The notes below the pieces were generated by a model, which saw nothing but the letters and a program-made list of their open reading frames with translations, had not been told where the DNA came from and did not search any database. Below, one piece after another: positions 1-7,964 of a stretch of DNA of 64,000 nucleotides; position 1 is the first letter of the stretch; every line of letters starts with the position of its first letter. The stretch lies in NCBI GenBank assembly GCA_028289645.1, contig JANQOK010000023.1:372001-436000 (forward strand), written 5' to 3'. The position numbers were made by a program, and so were the translations under genes. The DNA comes from Anderseniella sp. Its GTDB lineage: Bacteria; Pseudomonadota; Alphaproteobacteria; Rhizobiales; Aestuariivirgaceae.

Positions 1-1
1 C

Positions 2-544
2 GATGCGCCGCGGCAGGTATTGCCGCAACCAGGATCCTTGCGCGACCTTGCAATGGTGCTGGTAGCCGGCCTGGCAGCGGGGTTCGTCTTTGACCGGCTC
101 AGGATCCCGGCCGGCCTGATCCTGGGGCCCGCATTGGCCAGTGCCGCAATGCATGTCGGCGAGGTCGTGCACGGCACCTTGCCGGCGTGGCTGCTGATGC
201 CGGTGTTCGTGTTTCTCGGCACCATGATCGGTATGCGGTTTGCCGGCATAAAACCGGCTGACCTGGCGAATATCGGCGGCGCCGGCCTGGCCGGGCTGGG
301 GGTGGCCCTGGTGGTCAGTGTTGCAGGCGCAGCTGTCGCCAGCGCCATCGCCGATGTGCCGCTGGCCTGGACCATACTGGCGTTTGCGCCAGGCGGCATG
401 GAGGCCATGACCATCATGGCGTTTGCGCTTGGACTGGATCCCGCCTTCGTCGGGGCACACCAGATTGGCCGGTTCGTGCTGATTGCGCTGGCGATGCCGC
501 TGGTTTGGCAGTTCATCCAGCAAAAACCCGATGCCTCACAGTGA
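2..544 (+). CDS. AbrB-family membrane protein, C-terminal half (5' end outside window)
   Basis: The reading frame is open to the left edge, so this is the 3' part of a longer gene. About 180 residues are visible, and AbrB-duplication family proteins (the ammonia monooxygenase/AbrB regulator membrane family, PF05145) are usually near 350 residues with two homologous halves. The visible part is very hydrophobic, with several membrane segments (for example around LAMVLVAGLAAGFVFD and AGLGVALVVSVAGAA) and the family-typical glycine-rich turn FAPGGMEAMTIMAFALG followed by FVGAHQIGRF. A substrate is not established for this family. It ends 69 bases before the next gene on the same strand. An internal TTG at 20 is an unlikely start because conserved sequence continues upstream. 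Confidence 0.8.
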   Translation, partial: DAPRQVLPQPGSLRDLAMVLVAGLAAGFVFDRLRIPAGLILGPALASAAMHVGEVVHGTLPAWLLMPVFVFLGTMIGMRFAGIKPADLANIGGAGLAGLGVALVVSVAGAAVASAIADVPLAWTILAFAPGGMEAMTIMAFALGLDPAFVGAHQIGRFVLIALAMPLVWQFIQQKPDASQ

Positions 545-613
545 GGTTTTGCCGCAGGCCCTTCACATTGATGTTAGGTGTTGTTGATCCGGCAACACCA
601 CTACAATGGCGCC

Positions 614-1405
614 ATGGAGCAGATTAACAGCTTATTGGAATACAAGACCATCTGGATTGCCGCAGTGGCTCTGGCGTTTCTGGTGCTTGAGCGGGTGTTT
701 CCGAAAGCGCGCCCGCTTGCCGGAGCGCATCTGAAGACACTGGCGCAGAACACCTGGCGTCTGGTCAAGAACTTCGGGCTGCTGCTGCTCAACGCGGGAT
801 TGTCGCCCATCCTTGTCATACCGCTCTCGGCACTGGCGGCCACCCATGCGCTGGGCTGGCGGCCGGACTGGTGGTCAGGCGGCACCGGCTTGTTGCTGGA
901 CATCATCATCCTGGATTGCTGGATTTACTGGTGGCATCGCGTCAACCATGAAATTCCGTTCCTGTGGCGCTTTCACGAGGTGCATCACCTGGATGAATTT
1001 CTCGATGCCAGCTCGGCGCTGCGGTTTCATTTCGGCGAGGTGGTGCTGTCTGCGCTGGTGCGCGCCGTGGTTATCTGGCTGCTAGACATTCCATTGCTGT
1101 CGGTGGTGGTGTTCGAGACCTGCGTACTGACTATGGCGCTGTTTCACCATTCCAACGTGGCGCTGCCGGACTGGCTGGAAAAACCGCTGTCAAAAGTGCT
1201 GGTGACACCGTCCATCCACTGGGTGCACCATCATGCCATCCGGGCCGATACGGACAGCAATTATGCCAACATCCTGTCTGTATGGGACATCGTGTTTGGC
1301 AGCCGCTCGTCCACGCAGCGCTGGAAGGACATGCCGATAGGTGTTGAGCGCCGTCATGACGAGAGCTTCGTCGGCTTGCTGACGAGGCCGTTCAGAAACC
1401 GCTGA
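614..1405 (+). CDS. Sterol desaturase / fatty acid hydroxylase family protein
   Basis: Membrane-bound di-iron oxygenase of the FA_hydroxylase family (PF04116), which hydroxylates or desaturates lipids using O2. The 263-residue protein has hydrophobic N-terminal segments and the expected histidine boxes: WWHRVNHEIPFLWRFHEVHH in the middle, HHSN later, and HWVHHH near the C-terminus. The ATG at 614 is preferred over a GTG at 578 because the upstream 12 codons look unrelated to the family; neither has a strong ribosome binding site. Its position 1 kb upstream of the ceramide genes makes a sphingoid-base or ceramide hydroxylase role plausible (the eukaryotic C4-hydroxylase Sur2 belongs to this superfamily). 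That substrate assignment is inference; carotenoid or sterol-like substrates remain possible. Confidence 0.85.
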   Translation: MEQINSLLEYKTIWIAAVALAFLVLERVFPKARPLAGAHLKTLAQNTWRLVKNFGLLLLNAGLSPILVIPLSALAATHALGWRPDWWSGGTGLLLDIIILDCWIYWWHRVNHEIPFLWRFHEVHHLDEFLDASSALRFHFGEVVLSALVRAVVIWLLDIPLLSVVVFETCVLTMALFHHSNVALPDWLEKPLSKVLVTPSIHWVHHHAIRADTDSNYANILSVWDIVFGSRSSTQRWKDMPIGVERRHDESFVGLLTRPFRNR

Positions 1406-1619
1406 TCAGCCTGTAAATCAGGACCTGTTTGCGGTCGTCCGGAGGTGCTGACAACGGCTGAAAACGACTCCCACAATGGCATAGGGTATGCAAGGGTCCG
1501 GTAAGAGATCGCGGCAAGCCACCGTGCCTGTGCTTTTCTGGTACAGGCAAGGTGCGTGCGCGAGCGGTGGATGATGATGACCGTCGAGTATCCCGGTGCG
1601 GATTGAAAGGGTCAACGAG

Positions 1620-2174
1620 GTGAGCGAGCAGCAACCCGAATTTGGCGGGGAAGGTGGTGTCAGTGCCAACCGGCAGATTGACGGGCTGGACCGCGATGTG
1701 CGCCGGGCCCGGCTGGCTCAGGCCGCTCACTTCGATGCGCTGGTGGATATCAAGGACGCGCAGACCCTGCGCCTGGCCGCGCTGCATGAAAGCCTGAAAA
1801 AGCAGATTTCCGGCGAGCCCCGGCTGGCAAGACTGCTGCCGTTGCAGATGGTCGACGGATTTCCTCCGCGGCTGTGGATCGACAACATCTCATTCGTCGT
1901 CATGGAGCCCGACCCCAGGACTTTCCGCCTCATGCGCCAGGAACAGGCCGGGCATGAAACTGTACTTGAAACCCGGGACATGAAGGAGATGATCACCAAG
2001 GTCCGCGAGCATGCCTCGCATTCACTGATTGAGGCGCAAAGAGGCGAACGCAGCTTTGAAGCCGGCAATGGCGGCCTCAACTCGCAACTGATCATGGCCT
2101 GGCTGACCGGTTTCACCTTCGGTGTTCTGGCTTTGCTGATTGTCGGCGTCATGACCGGACGAATCATATTTTAG
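1620..2174 (+). CDS. Hypothetical protein with C-terminal membrane anchor
   Basis: I do not recognise this family. The GTG at 1620 has an AAAGGG eight bases upstream, so it is chosen over the in-frame GTG at 1596. The product is about 184 residues: a polar, mostly helical N-terminal part containing LARLLPLQMVDGFPPRLW and a charged stretch around MKEMITKVREHASHS, then one hydrophobic C-terminal segment (AWLTGFTFGVLALLIVG) ending six residues before the terminus with basic residues nearby. This looks like a tail-anchored inner-membrane protein with its bulk in the cytoplasm. It sits between a lipid hydroxylase-type gene and the sphingolipid operon on the same strand, so a link to lipid metabolism is possible but unsupported. 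Confidence 0.65.
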   Translation: MSEQQPEFGGEGGVSANRQIDGLDRDVRRARLAQAAHFDALVDIKDAQTLRLAALHESLKKQISGEPRLARLLPLQMVDGFPPRLWIDNISFVVMEPDPRTFRLMRQEQAGHETVLETRDMKEMITKVREHASHSLIEAQRGERSFEAGNGGLNSQLIMAWLTGFTFGVLALLIVGVMTGRIIF

Positions 2175-2488
2175 CCATGATGAACGGAGGACCGAATGCC
2201 CGTTGCCCTCACTTTGTAACAGTTTCAGCGCTGGAAGTGCCGATATTGTTTCAGAGTGTTACATCGGTTTTGAGCTGGATTTGCCGTTATTTCGCGTGTT
2301 TTCGGGCTTCTTTCCCGAATACCGGGGAATGTGGCGGGCCACCACGTTACATTCTGAAATATCAAGTGATTTCAATGTCACAGGCGGCATCTGGTAAAAC
2401 TTTAATCAATTGGTGGTGAAGGCGAACAGCCTTGCGTGACAACAACAGGGGGTTGTCACAGGTTCGCCGGAAGAGAAGGGGTTCATTT
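2175..2488 (+). other. Intergenic region upstream of the sphingolipid operon
   Basis: This stretch of 314 bases is richer in A+T than its surroundings and carries no convincing gene. Two short overlapping open frames are present without family features. It most likely holds the promoter of the acyl-AMP ligase operon. The octamer GTCACAGG occurs twice, near 2377 and 2455. No clear sigma70 hexamer pair stands out. Confidence 0.4.
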
Positions 2489-4318
2489 GTGCGTGTAGAC
2501 ACGACAACCGAAATTGGTACGGGAGCAGGGGCGGAAGTCTGCCCGTTCACGCCAGCAGGAACACCGACAATCAATACAGACCTGGTGCAGCGACTGGGTG
2601 GATTCACCACCTTGTGCGAAGGGCTTGACTATGCGGCCCAGGGCCAAACGGGAATGAATTTCTACGGCCCGCGCGGGCAGCTCGACGAGAGCGTTTCTTA
2701 TCATGAGTTGAGAAAGCGCGCGATTGCAACAGCTCACCGGCTTGTCAATGCCGGAATCAAGCCGGGCGAAAGGGTCGGCGTGGTGGCTGAGACCGGGGCC
2801 GAGTTCATGGTGGTGTTCTTCGGCTGCCAGTATGCAGGCATGGTGCCGTGCCCGTTGCCTTATTCCATGTATATCGGCGGTCGCGAAAGCTATGTGTCGC
2901 GGATTGCCGGAATGCTGGAAAGCGCCCACGCGACGGCCGTGGTTACGACCTCAGATCTTGACGAACTGATCCGCGATGCTGCAGGTCGCGCCGGGGTGAA
3001 GCGGGTGTGGAGCCACGAGCAGTTGGCTGCGTTTTCAACTGACGGTCCGGCGCTTGAGCCGTTTGGCCCCGAAGACATCTCCTACATTCAGTATTCTTCC
3101 GGATCCACATCCAATCCCAAGGGTGTGCTGATCTCGCAGAAAGCCGCATGCGCGAACACCATGGCTATTCTGCGCCACGGTCTGAAGATCCGTCCGACCG
3201 ACAGGGCGTTTTCCTGGCTGCCGCTCTATCATGACATGGGGCTTGTCGGCTTCTGCCTGTCGCCGATGATGGGGCAGGTGTCGGTTGACTATCTTGCCAC
3301 TCCGGCGTTTGCGCGCCGTCCGGCGCTGTGGCTCAAGCTGATGTCCCAGAACCAGTGCACGGTCGCCTATGGACCGTCATTCGGTTATGACCTGGCGGCC
3401 CGGCGCGCCAATGGCAGCCTGGCTGAGCTGAAACTGGATCAATGGCGTGTTGCCGGTATCGGCGGCGACATGGTGCGGGCCGACGTGCTGAAACTGTTTT
3501 CCGAAACACTAAGTGTGGCCGGTTTCAAGTCAAATGCGTTTCTGCCCAGTTACGGCATGGCGGAGTCCACCCTTGGCGTCTGCTTTGTGGATGCCGACGA
3601 GGAACTGCGGGTCGATGTGATTGACCGCACTGAAATGAAAGAGTACGGCGTTGCCAAAGCCACGACCGAAACCGATCCTGACCTGGTGCGCAGCTTCGTT
3701 GTGTGCGGGCGTCCGCTTCCCGGTCACAAGATGAGAGTTGTGAACGTAACCGGCAAGGAACTGGGCGAGCGCGAAATCGGATGTATCGAGATTGCCGGTC
3801 CCAGCCTGATGAGCGGTTATTTCCGCAATGATGCCGCCACCTCTGCGATCATGCGCGATGACGGGTTCATGGACACCGGCGACATGGGGTACTGGCTGAA
3901 CGGTGAGATTGTCATCACCGGACGGGCCAAGGACATGATCCTGCACAACGGACGCAACATCTGGCCGCAGGACATTGAATGGGCGGTTGAGAAACTGGAC
4001 GCGGTTCGCGATGGGGACGTTGCGGCATTTGCCGTCGAAGGCCAGTTTGGCGAGGACTGCGTGTGCGTGCTGGTGCAGTGCCGCCTGCGCAGGGATGAAG
4101 AAATCGAAGCGGTTCGCAAAGCGGTCAAGGCCGAGATTTCCCGGACCATCGGCATCGAGGCCCAGGTGGTCATGGTGCCGCCCAAGTCGTTGCCGTTCAC
4201 ATCGTCGGGAAAACTGTCCCGGGCCGGCGCGAAGACCATGTTCAGCAATGGTGAAATCGTCGAGATCGTGAATGATCCGGACAGCTTCGAAAATACCATG
4301 GCGGTGGCGGCGGAGTAG
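2489..4318 (+). CDS. Fatty acyl-AMP ligase (acyl-ACP synthetase) of the sphingolipid operon
   Basis: Adenylate-forming enzyme that activates a free fatty acid as acyl-AMP and passes it to a carrier, here presumably the ACP encoded two genes downstream. The GTG at 2489 has a GAAGGGG eight bases upstream and gives 609 residues; a TTG at 2432 would add 19 unlikely residues. Visible adenylation motifs are YSSGSTSNPKG (near residue 202), SYGMAES, DTGDMGYW and GRAKDMI, and the architecture fits the long-chain fatty acyl-AMP ligase branch rather than acyl-CoA synthetases. It opens the run ligase-reductase-ACP-Spt. In Caulobacter crescentus a similar gene beside spt and acp supplies acyl-ACP for ceramide synthesis (known pathway); the exact substrate here is inferred. 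Confidence 0.85.
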   Translation: MRVDTTTEIGTGAGAEVCPFTPAGTPTINTDLVQRLGGFTTLCEGLDYAAQGQTGMNFYGPRGQLDESVSYHELRKRAIATAHRLVNAGIKPGERVGVVAETGAEFMVVFFGCQYAGMVPCPLPYSMYIGGRESYVSRIAGMLESAHATAVVTTSDLDELIRDAAGRAGVKRVWSHEQLAAFSTDGPALEPFGPEDISYIQYSSGSTSNPKGVLISQKAACANTMAILRHGLKIRPTDRAFSWLPLYHDMGLVGFCLSPMMGQVSVDYLATPAFARRPALWLKLMSQNQCTVAYGPSFGYDLAARRANGSLAELKLDQWRVAGIGGDMVRADVLKLFSETLSVAGFKSNAFLPSYGMAESTLGVCFVDADEELRVDVIDRTEMKEYGVAKATTETDPDLVRSFVVCGRPLPGHKMRVVNVTGKELGEREIGCIEIAGPSLMSGYFRNDAATSAIMRDDGFMDTGDMGYWLNGEIVITGRAKDMILHNGRNIWPQDIEWAVEKLDAVRDGDVAAFAVEGQFGEDCVCVLVQCRLRRDEEIEAVRKAVKAEISRTIGIEAQVVMVPPKSLPFTSSGKLSRAGAKTMFSNGEIVEIVNDPDSFENTMAVAAE

Positions 4319-4380
4319 GCTTTCTGCTGACTGTGCCGGTCCGCCGCATTTCGGAACAATCTGGTTTAAGTGATTGAGCT

Positions 4381-5358
4381 ATGCCTTCACGACAAGCGCA
4401 TCCTGCGCCGCTTCGGATTGCAGTCACCGGAGTTACCGGTTTCGTGGGCTCGCACCTGGTGCGCCAGCTTGCGGCGCGGGGCCATGAAATCAGTGCGCTG
4501 GTCCGCGATAGATCCCGATTAAGCAAGAAGTTTCCGACCTCCGCCCGTGTGGTTGAAGGTGCATTGGAAGACAAACAGGCCGTGGATGACCTGCTTGGCG
4601 GGGCGGAAGTGGTTGTTCACGTTGCCGGTGCCATCAAGGCGGTTGATGCGACCGCGTTCATGAAAGCCAATGCAGACGGCACAAGGACGGTTGTTGAGGC
4701 AGCAAGGCATGCCGGAGCGAAAAGATTCATTCATGTTTCGTCACTGGCTGCGCGCGAACCGGCCCTGTCTGCCTATTGTGCGTCAAAGGCTGAAGCCGAA
4801 ACCATTGTCACCGGGCTGGAAGGGATCATGGAATGGATATGCGTACGACCTCCGGCGGTGTACGGACCCGGTGACCGGGCAACGCTGCCGCTCGTGCAGC
4901 AATTGTCGAAACGGCATGCCGTTCTGACCGGTTCCCGCGATCAGAGGATTTCGCTGCTGCATGTGGATGATCTGGCGTGCAGCCTGGTTGCGGCCGCAGA
5001 GGGCCTTGTGCCGGACGGAGCGGTGTACGAGGCCGACGACGCAACCCCCGGCGGATACAATTGGTCGGAAGTTGCCGAGGCCGCGGGAGTAACCCTGGGC
5101 TTCATCCCAAAGGTTCATCTGCTACCCCGCCCGATAGTGCAGCTGGCCGGAATCGCTGGTGGTTTACTGGCCAGAATCACAGGCAAGGCGCAGATCCTGA
5201 CGGCCGGCAAGGCGCGCGAACTATACCATCGCGACTGGGTGATAACGGGGCCCCGGCTGGACGCCACCGGTCACTGGAGCCCGCGCACGAAATTTGCGGA
5301 AGGGTTTGCCGACACGCTGCGCTGGTACCGGGCGCACGGATGGTTGCCTGACAGATGA
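4381..5358 (+). CDS. cerR: NAD(P)-dependent epimerase family, probable ceramide reductase
   Basis: Extended short-chain dehydrogenase/reductase of 325 residues. The Rossmann nucleotide-binding motif GVTGFVGSHL lies near residues 17-26, followed by HVAGA (substrate for the NNAG-type site), the catalytic serines in HVSSLAA, and YCASK, which supplies the Tyr-xxx-Lys pair. The downstream RPPAVYGPGD motif is typical of the epimerase subfamily. Between an acyl-AMP ligase and an ACP-Spt pair, the best match is CerR, which reduces the 3-keto group of oxidised ceramide in bacterial sphingolipid synthesis. That specificity comes from context; the fold and cofactor class come from the sequence. It follows the ligase by 62 bases. 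Confidence 0.8.
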   Translation: MPSRQAHPAPLRIAVTGVTGFVGSHLVRQLAARGHEISALVRDRSRLSKKFPTSARVVEGALEDKQAVDDLLGGAEVVVHVAGAIKAVDATAFMKANADGTRTVVEAARHAGAKRFIHVSSLAAREPALSAYCASKAEAETIVTGLEGIMEWICVRPPAVYGPGDRATLPLVQQLSKRHAVLTGSRDQRISLLHVDDLACSLVAAAEGLVPDGAVYEADDATPGGYNWSEVAEAAGVTLGFIPKVHLLPRPIVQLAGIAGGLLARITGKAQILTAGKARELYHRDWVITGPRLDATGHWSPRTKFAEGFADTLRWYRAHGWLPDR

Positions 5359-5402
5359 GACATGCCTACAAAGCGGCACATTGTTGATGGAGATAACAGA
5401 CT

Positions 5403-5651
5403 ATGACGGACGACGAACAGGAAATTTTCGACAAGCTGAGCGAGCTGCTGCAACCGTTCAATGAAAAGCAGGTCGAACTGAAGCCGCAGACCGAGATTGC
5501 GGTGGACCTGGCGATCGATTCTGTTTCGGTTATGGATTTCGTCATGGAGGTGGAGGATCATTTCGACATGGACATTCCGCTGAATGTGCTGTCGGAGACC
5601 CATACCATGAAAGACCTGATCTCGGTGGTTCAGGCCCGCAAGAAAGCATAG
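5403..5651 (+). CDS. Acyl carrier protein dedicated to serine palmitoyltransferase
   Basis: Acidic 82-residue acyl carrier protein. The phosphopantetheine attachment site is Ser40 in DLAIDSVSVMDF, followed by the acidic helix VMEVEDHFDMDIP that docks partner enzymes. It lacks the fully canonical DSLD of the housekeeping fatty-acid ACP, consistent with a specialised carrier. The stop codon is four bases before the Spt start, which suggests translational coupling. The likely role is to accept the acyl chain from the upstream acyl-AMP ligase and present it to Spt. A phosphopantetheinyl transferase is needed and is not in this window. Confidence 0.9.
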   Translation: MTDDEQEIFDKLSELLQPFNEKQVELKPQTEIAVDLAIDSVSVMDFVMEVEDHFDMDIPLNVLSETHTMKDLISVVQARKKA

Positions 5652-5655
5652 GAAC

Positions 5656-6861
5656 ATGGTTGATCTGCTCGACAAGAACAAGGCGCTTCTGGACCGGATG
5701 CAACGGGTGGCAGAGGCGGGCTCGCGGGTCGGCCCGGTAAACGAGGAACTGCTGTCGCCGACGCGGGCAATCATTGACGGGCGCGACACCATTCTTGCCG
5801 GCACCAACAACTATATGGGCGTGACCTTCGACGAGTCCTGCATCAAGGCGGGCCAGCAGGCACTGGCCGAGCATGGAACGGGGACCACCGGCTCACGCAT
5901 CGCCAATGGCAGCTACCGCATTCATGAGGAACTTGAACGGGAGCTGGCCCGGTTTCTGGGCATGAAGCACTGCATCGTGTTTTCAACCGGCTACCAGGCC
6001 AATCTCGGCATGATGGCCGGCCTTGCCGGGCCCAAGGACACCATCTTCCTGGATGCAGACAGTCACTCGTCCATTTATGACGGATGCACGCTGTCCGGCG
6101 CACAGCTTGTGCGCTTCAGGCACAACGACGCTACCGATCTCGACAAGCGGCTGACACGCATGGGAGACACGGGAGGCGGCCACCTGGTGGTGCTGGAAGG
6201 TATCTATTCCATGCTGGGTGATCGGGCGCCATTGGCGGAATTTGTCGAGGTCAAGAAAAAGCACGGGTTCCAGCTGCTGGTCGACGAGGCCCATTCATTC
6301 GGTGTTCTCGGCCCCAATGGCTGTGGCCTTGCCGACGAAGCCGGACTGATGCATGAGGCTGACTTCGTTGTCGGGACGTTTTCCAAGTCGATTGGCGCGA
6401 TTGGCGGGTTTGGCGCCTCAAATCATCCGATGTTTGAAACGGTTCGCTATTCTTCCAAGCCGTACATGTTCACCGCGTCGCCTTCACCGGCGTCGGTTGC
6501 CACGGCCACCGCTGCGGTCCGGTTGCTGGCGCGTGAACCGGAACGGCGCGATCGTCTGCAGTCGAACTCCGCCCGCCTGTTCCACGGCCTGCGCGGGCTC
6601 GGGCTGGAGCTGGGATGTGATGAGGTGAGTCCGGTGATCGCGGTAAAGTGCGCCGATGAACCGTCAACACTGGTGATGTGGAATGAACTGCTTGCCGCCG
6701 GCGTGTACGTGAATATCGCGCTGCCGCCCGGCACGCCCGGCAAACTATGCCTGTTGCGGTGTTCGGTCTCCGCCGCACACACGGAAGCCGAGATAGACCG
6801 GATCATCGAACTCTTCGCTTCGGTTGTGGCCGGCAAGCAACTCGCGGCGGCTTCGGCGTAG
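5656..6861 (+). CDS. spt: Serine palmitoyltransferase (alpha-oxoamine synthase)
   Basis: PLP enzyme condensing L-serine with an acyl thioester to give 3-ketosphinganine, the first committed step of sphingolipid synthesis. Length 401 residues, standard for the family. Key residues visible: His137 in DADSHSS (stacks on PLP), DEAHSFG at 210-216 (Asp210 and His213 contact PLP), and TFSKS with the Schiff-base Lys244. GTGTTGSRIANGSYRIHEEL around 74-93 is typical of alpha-oxoamine synthases. Other members of the fold (KBL, BioF, HemA) are less likely because of the ACP, acyl ligase and reductase directly upstream. It ends the operon, 29 bases from the convergent lptG-like gene. Confidence 0.88.
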   Translation: MVDLLDKNKALLDRMQRVAEAGSRVGPVNEELLSPTRAIIDGRDTILAGTNNYMGVTFDESCIKAGQQALAEHGTGTTGSRIANGSYRIHEELERELARFLGMKHCIVFSTGYQANLGMMAGLAGPKDTIFLDADSHSSIYDGCTLSGAQLVRFRHNDATDLDKRLTRMGDTGGGHLVVLEGIYSMLGDRAPLAEFVEVKKKHGFQLLVDEAHSFGVLGPNGCGLADEAGLMHEADFVVGTFSKSIGAIGGFGASNHPMFETVRYSSKPYMFTASPSPASVATATAAVRLLAREPERRDRLQSNSARLFHGLRGLGLELGCDEVSPVIAVKCADEPSTLVMWNELLAAGVYVNIALPPGTPGKLCLLRCSVSAAHTEAEIDRIIELFASVVAGKQLAAASA

Positions 6862-6890
6862 CAGCGGGCGCTGCGCTGCCGGCCTGACGG

Positions 6891-7964
6891 TCAACTCACG
6901 GTTTCGGCCTTGAATGTCATGGCGCCGGCGATGGCGGCATAGACGAGAAAAGGCGCCCAGGCGCCGAACCAGGGAGGCACAAAGCCGACCTCCCCCATGG
7001 TCAGGGCGATACCTTCGAATATCGAGAAAGAGAAGCCGAGCGCCAGGCCGGCCATGAACAGGCGGCCTGCCGCACCACCGCGCCGGAACTGGACCGCCAG
7101 CGGAATACACAGGGCAATCATCAGCCAGGGCGTGAACAGGAGTGACATGCGGCGATGCCACCACGTTTCGAACACGTGCACAGGCTTGATGCCGAAGCCT
7201 GCATTGCGAATGAAATACCCCAGGTCAACCGTCGACATCTCGGCCGGTTCGCCGGAGCGCTTGCCTTCGCGTGCCGGCCGCATATTGCCTGAATACACCA
7301 GCCGCTTGATGCGGTTGGGTTTGACATTTTCGGCGTGGTAGATGATCACGTCTTCCAATTGCCAGCGCCGGTTCACCAAAGTGGCCTTGTGGGCGCTTAT
7401 CTGCTCCAGCAGCTTGCCGTCAAGGCCGCGCCGGAAGATGATGATGTCGGTTAGTTGGGTGGCATCTGCATTGGCCTGCGAGGCCCGCAGGATGTCGTTG
7501 CCGGCCCGCATCCATATCGCCTTGCCGCTGCCGGCGCCAGCTTTCTTGCCGCCGTATTCCCCGATGCCCCAGTCGATCAGTTTGGGGGTAACTCTGGGAA
7601 CGCCCTGATCGGCAATCAGGAAGGTTATGCCGCCGATTATCACTGCCAGCGGAAACAGCATCACTACAATTCGCGCCGGCGACAGGCCGGTGGCCCAGAT
7701 GGCGGTGAGTTCGCTGCGGTAGGAAAGTTCGACAAGTGCCAGCAGGATTCCCAGCAATACCGAGATCGCCATGAACGTCGACGCTGTTACCGGCAGCAGC
7801 AGCAAGGCGTACTCGGCGATGGGAGATGCGCCCGATCCGCGTTTCAGGATTTCCTCTGAGTAGGTGACGACGGTCAGTGACACCACGAAAACGGTGATGC
7901 CGCTCAGGATCATCACGAAGCGCAGCAGAATCATCTTTGACAGCAGCCAGCCGATTGTTTTCAT
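6891..7964 (-). CDS. lptG: LptG-like permease (YjgP/YjgQ family)
   Basis: Inner-membrane permease of 357 residues. It has the family layout: two membrane helices, a periplasmic beta-jellyroll domain in the middle (about residues 130-260), then further helices to the C-terminus. In the Lpt machine, LptF and LptG form the transmembrane part that, driven by LptB, extracts lipopolysaccharide from the inner membrane. Its start overlaps the LptF-like stop by four bases (ATGA type). It is last in an operon with ceramide synthase, an ABC exporter and a phosphoesterase. Family membership is clear; whether it handles lipopolysaccharide or sphingolipid cannot be read from sequence. Confidence 0.85.
   Translation of the reverse strand: MKTIGWLLSKMILLRFVMILSGITVFVVSLTVVTYSEEILKRGSGASPIAEYALLLLPVTASTFMAISVLLGILLALVELSYRSELTAIWATGLSPARIVVMLFPLAVIIGGITFLIADQGVPRVTPKLIDWGIGEYGGKKAGAGSGKAIWMRAGNDILRASQANADATQLTDIIIFRRGLDGKLLEQISAHKATLVNRRWQLEDVIIYHAENVKPNRIKRLVYSGNMRPAREGKRSGEPAEMSTVDLGYFIRNAGFGIKPVHVFETWWHRRMSLLFTPWLMIALCIPLAVQFRRGGAAGRLFMAGLALGFSFSIFEGIALTMGEVGFVPPWFGAWAPFLVYAAIAGAMTFKAETVS

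Noticed and set aside
2196-2219. Seven-codon leader-like frame after GGAGG
   Set aside because: Sits 270 bases from the ligase gene with no attenuator structure; probably chance.
2177-2419. Two overlapping short frames before the sphingolipid operon
   Set aside because: A+T-rich promoter-like region; products show no conserved features.
4381-5358. Sugar-nucleotide epimerase for a polysaccharide locus
   Set aside because: No glycosyltransferases nearby; ACP, Spt and acyl ligase point to ceramide reduction.
6861-6874. GCAGC/GCTGC hairpin between the convergent spt and lptG-like genes
   Set aside because: Short stem with no T-run on either strand; not reported as terminator.
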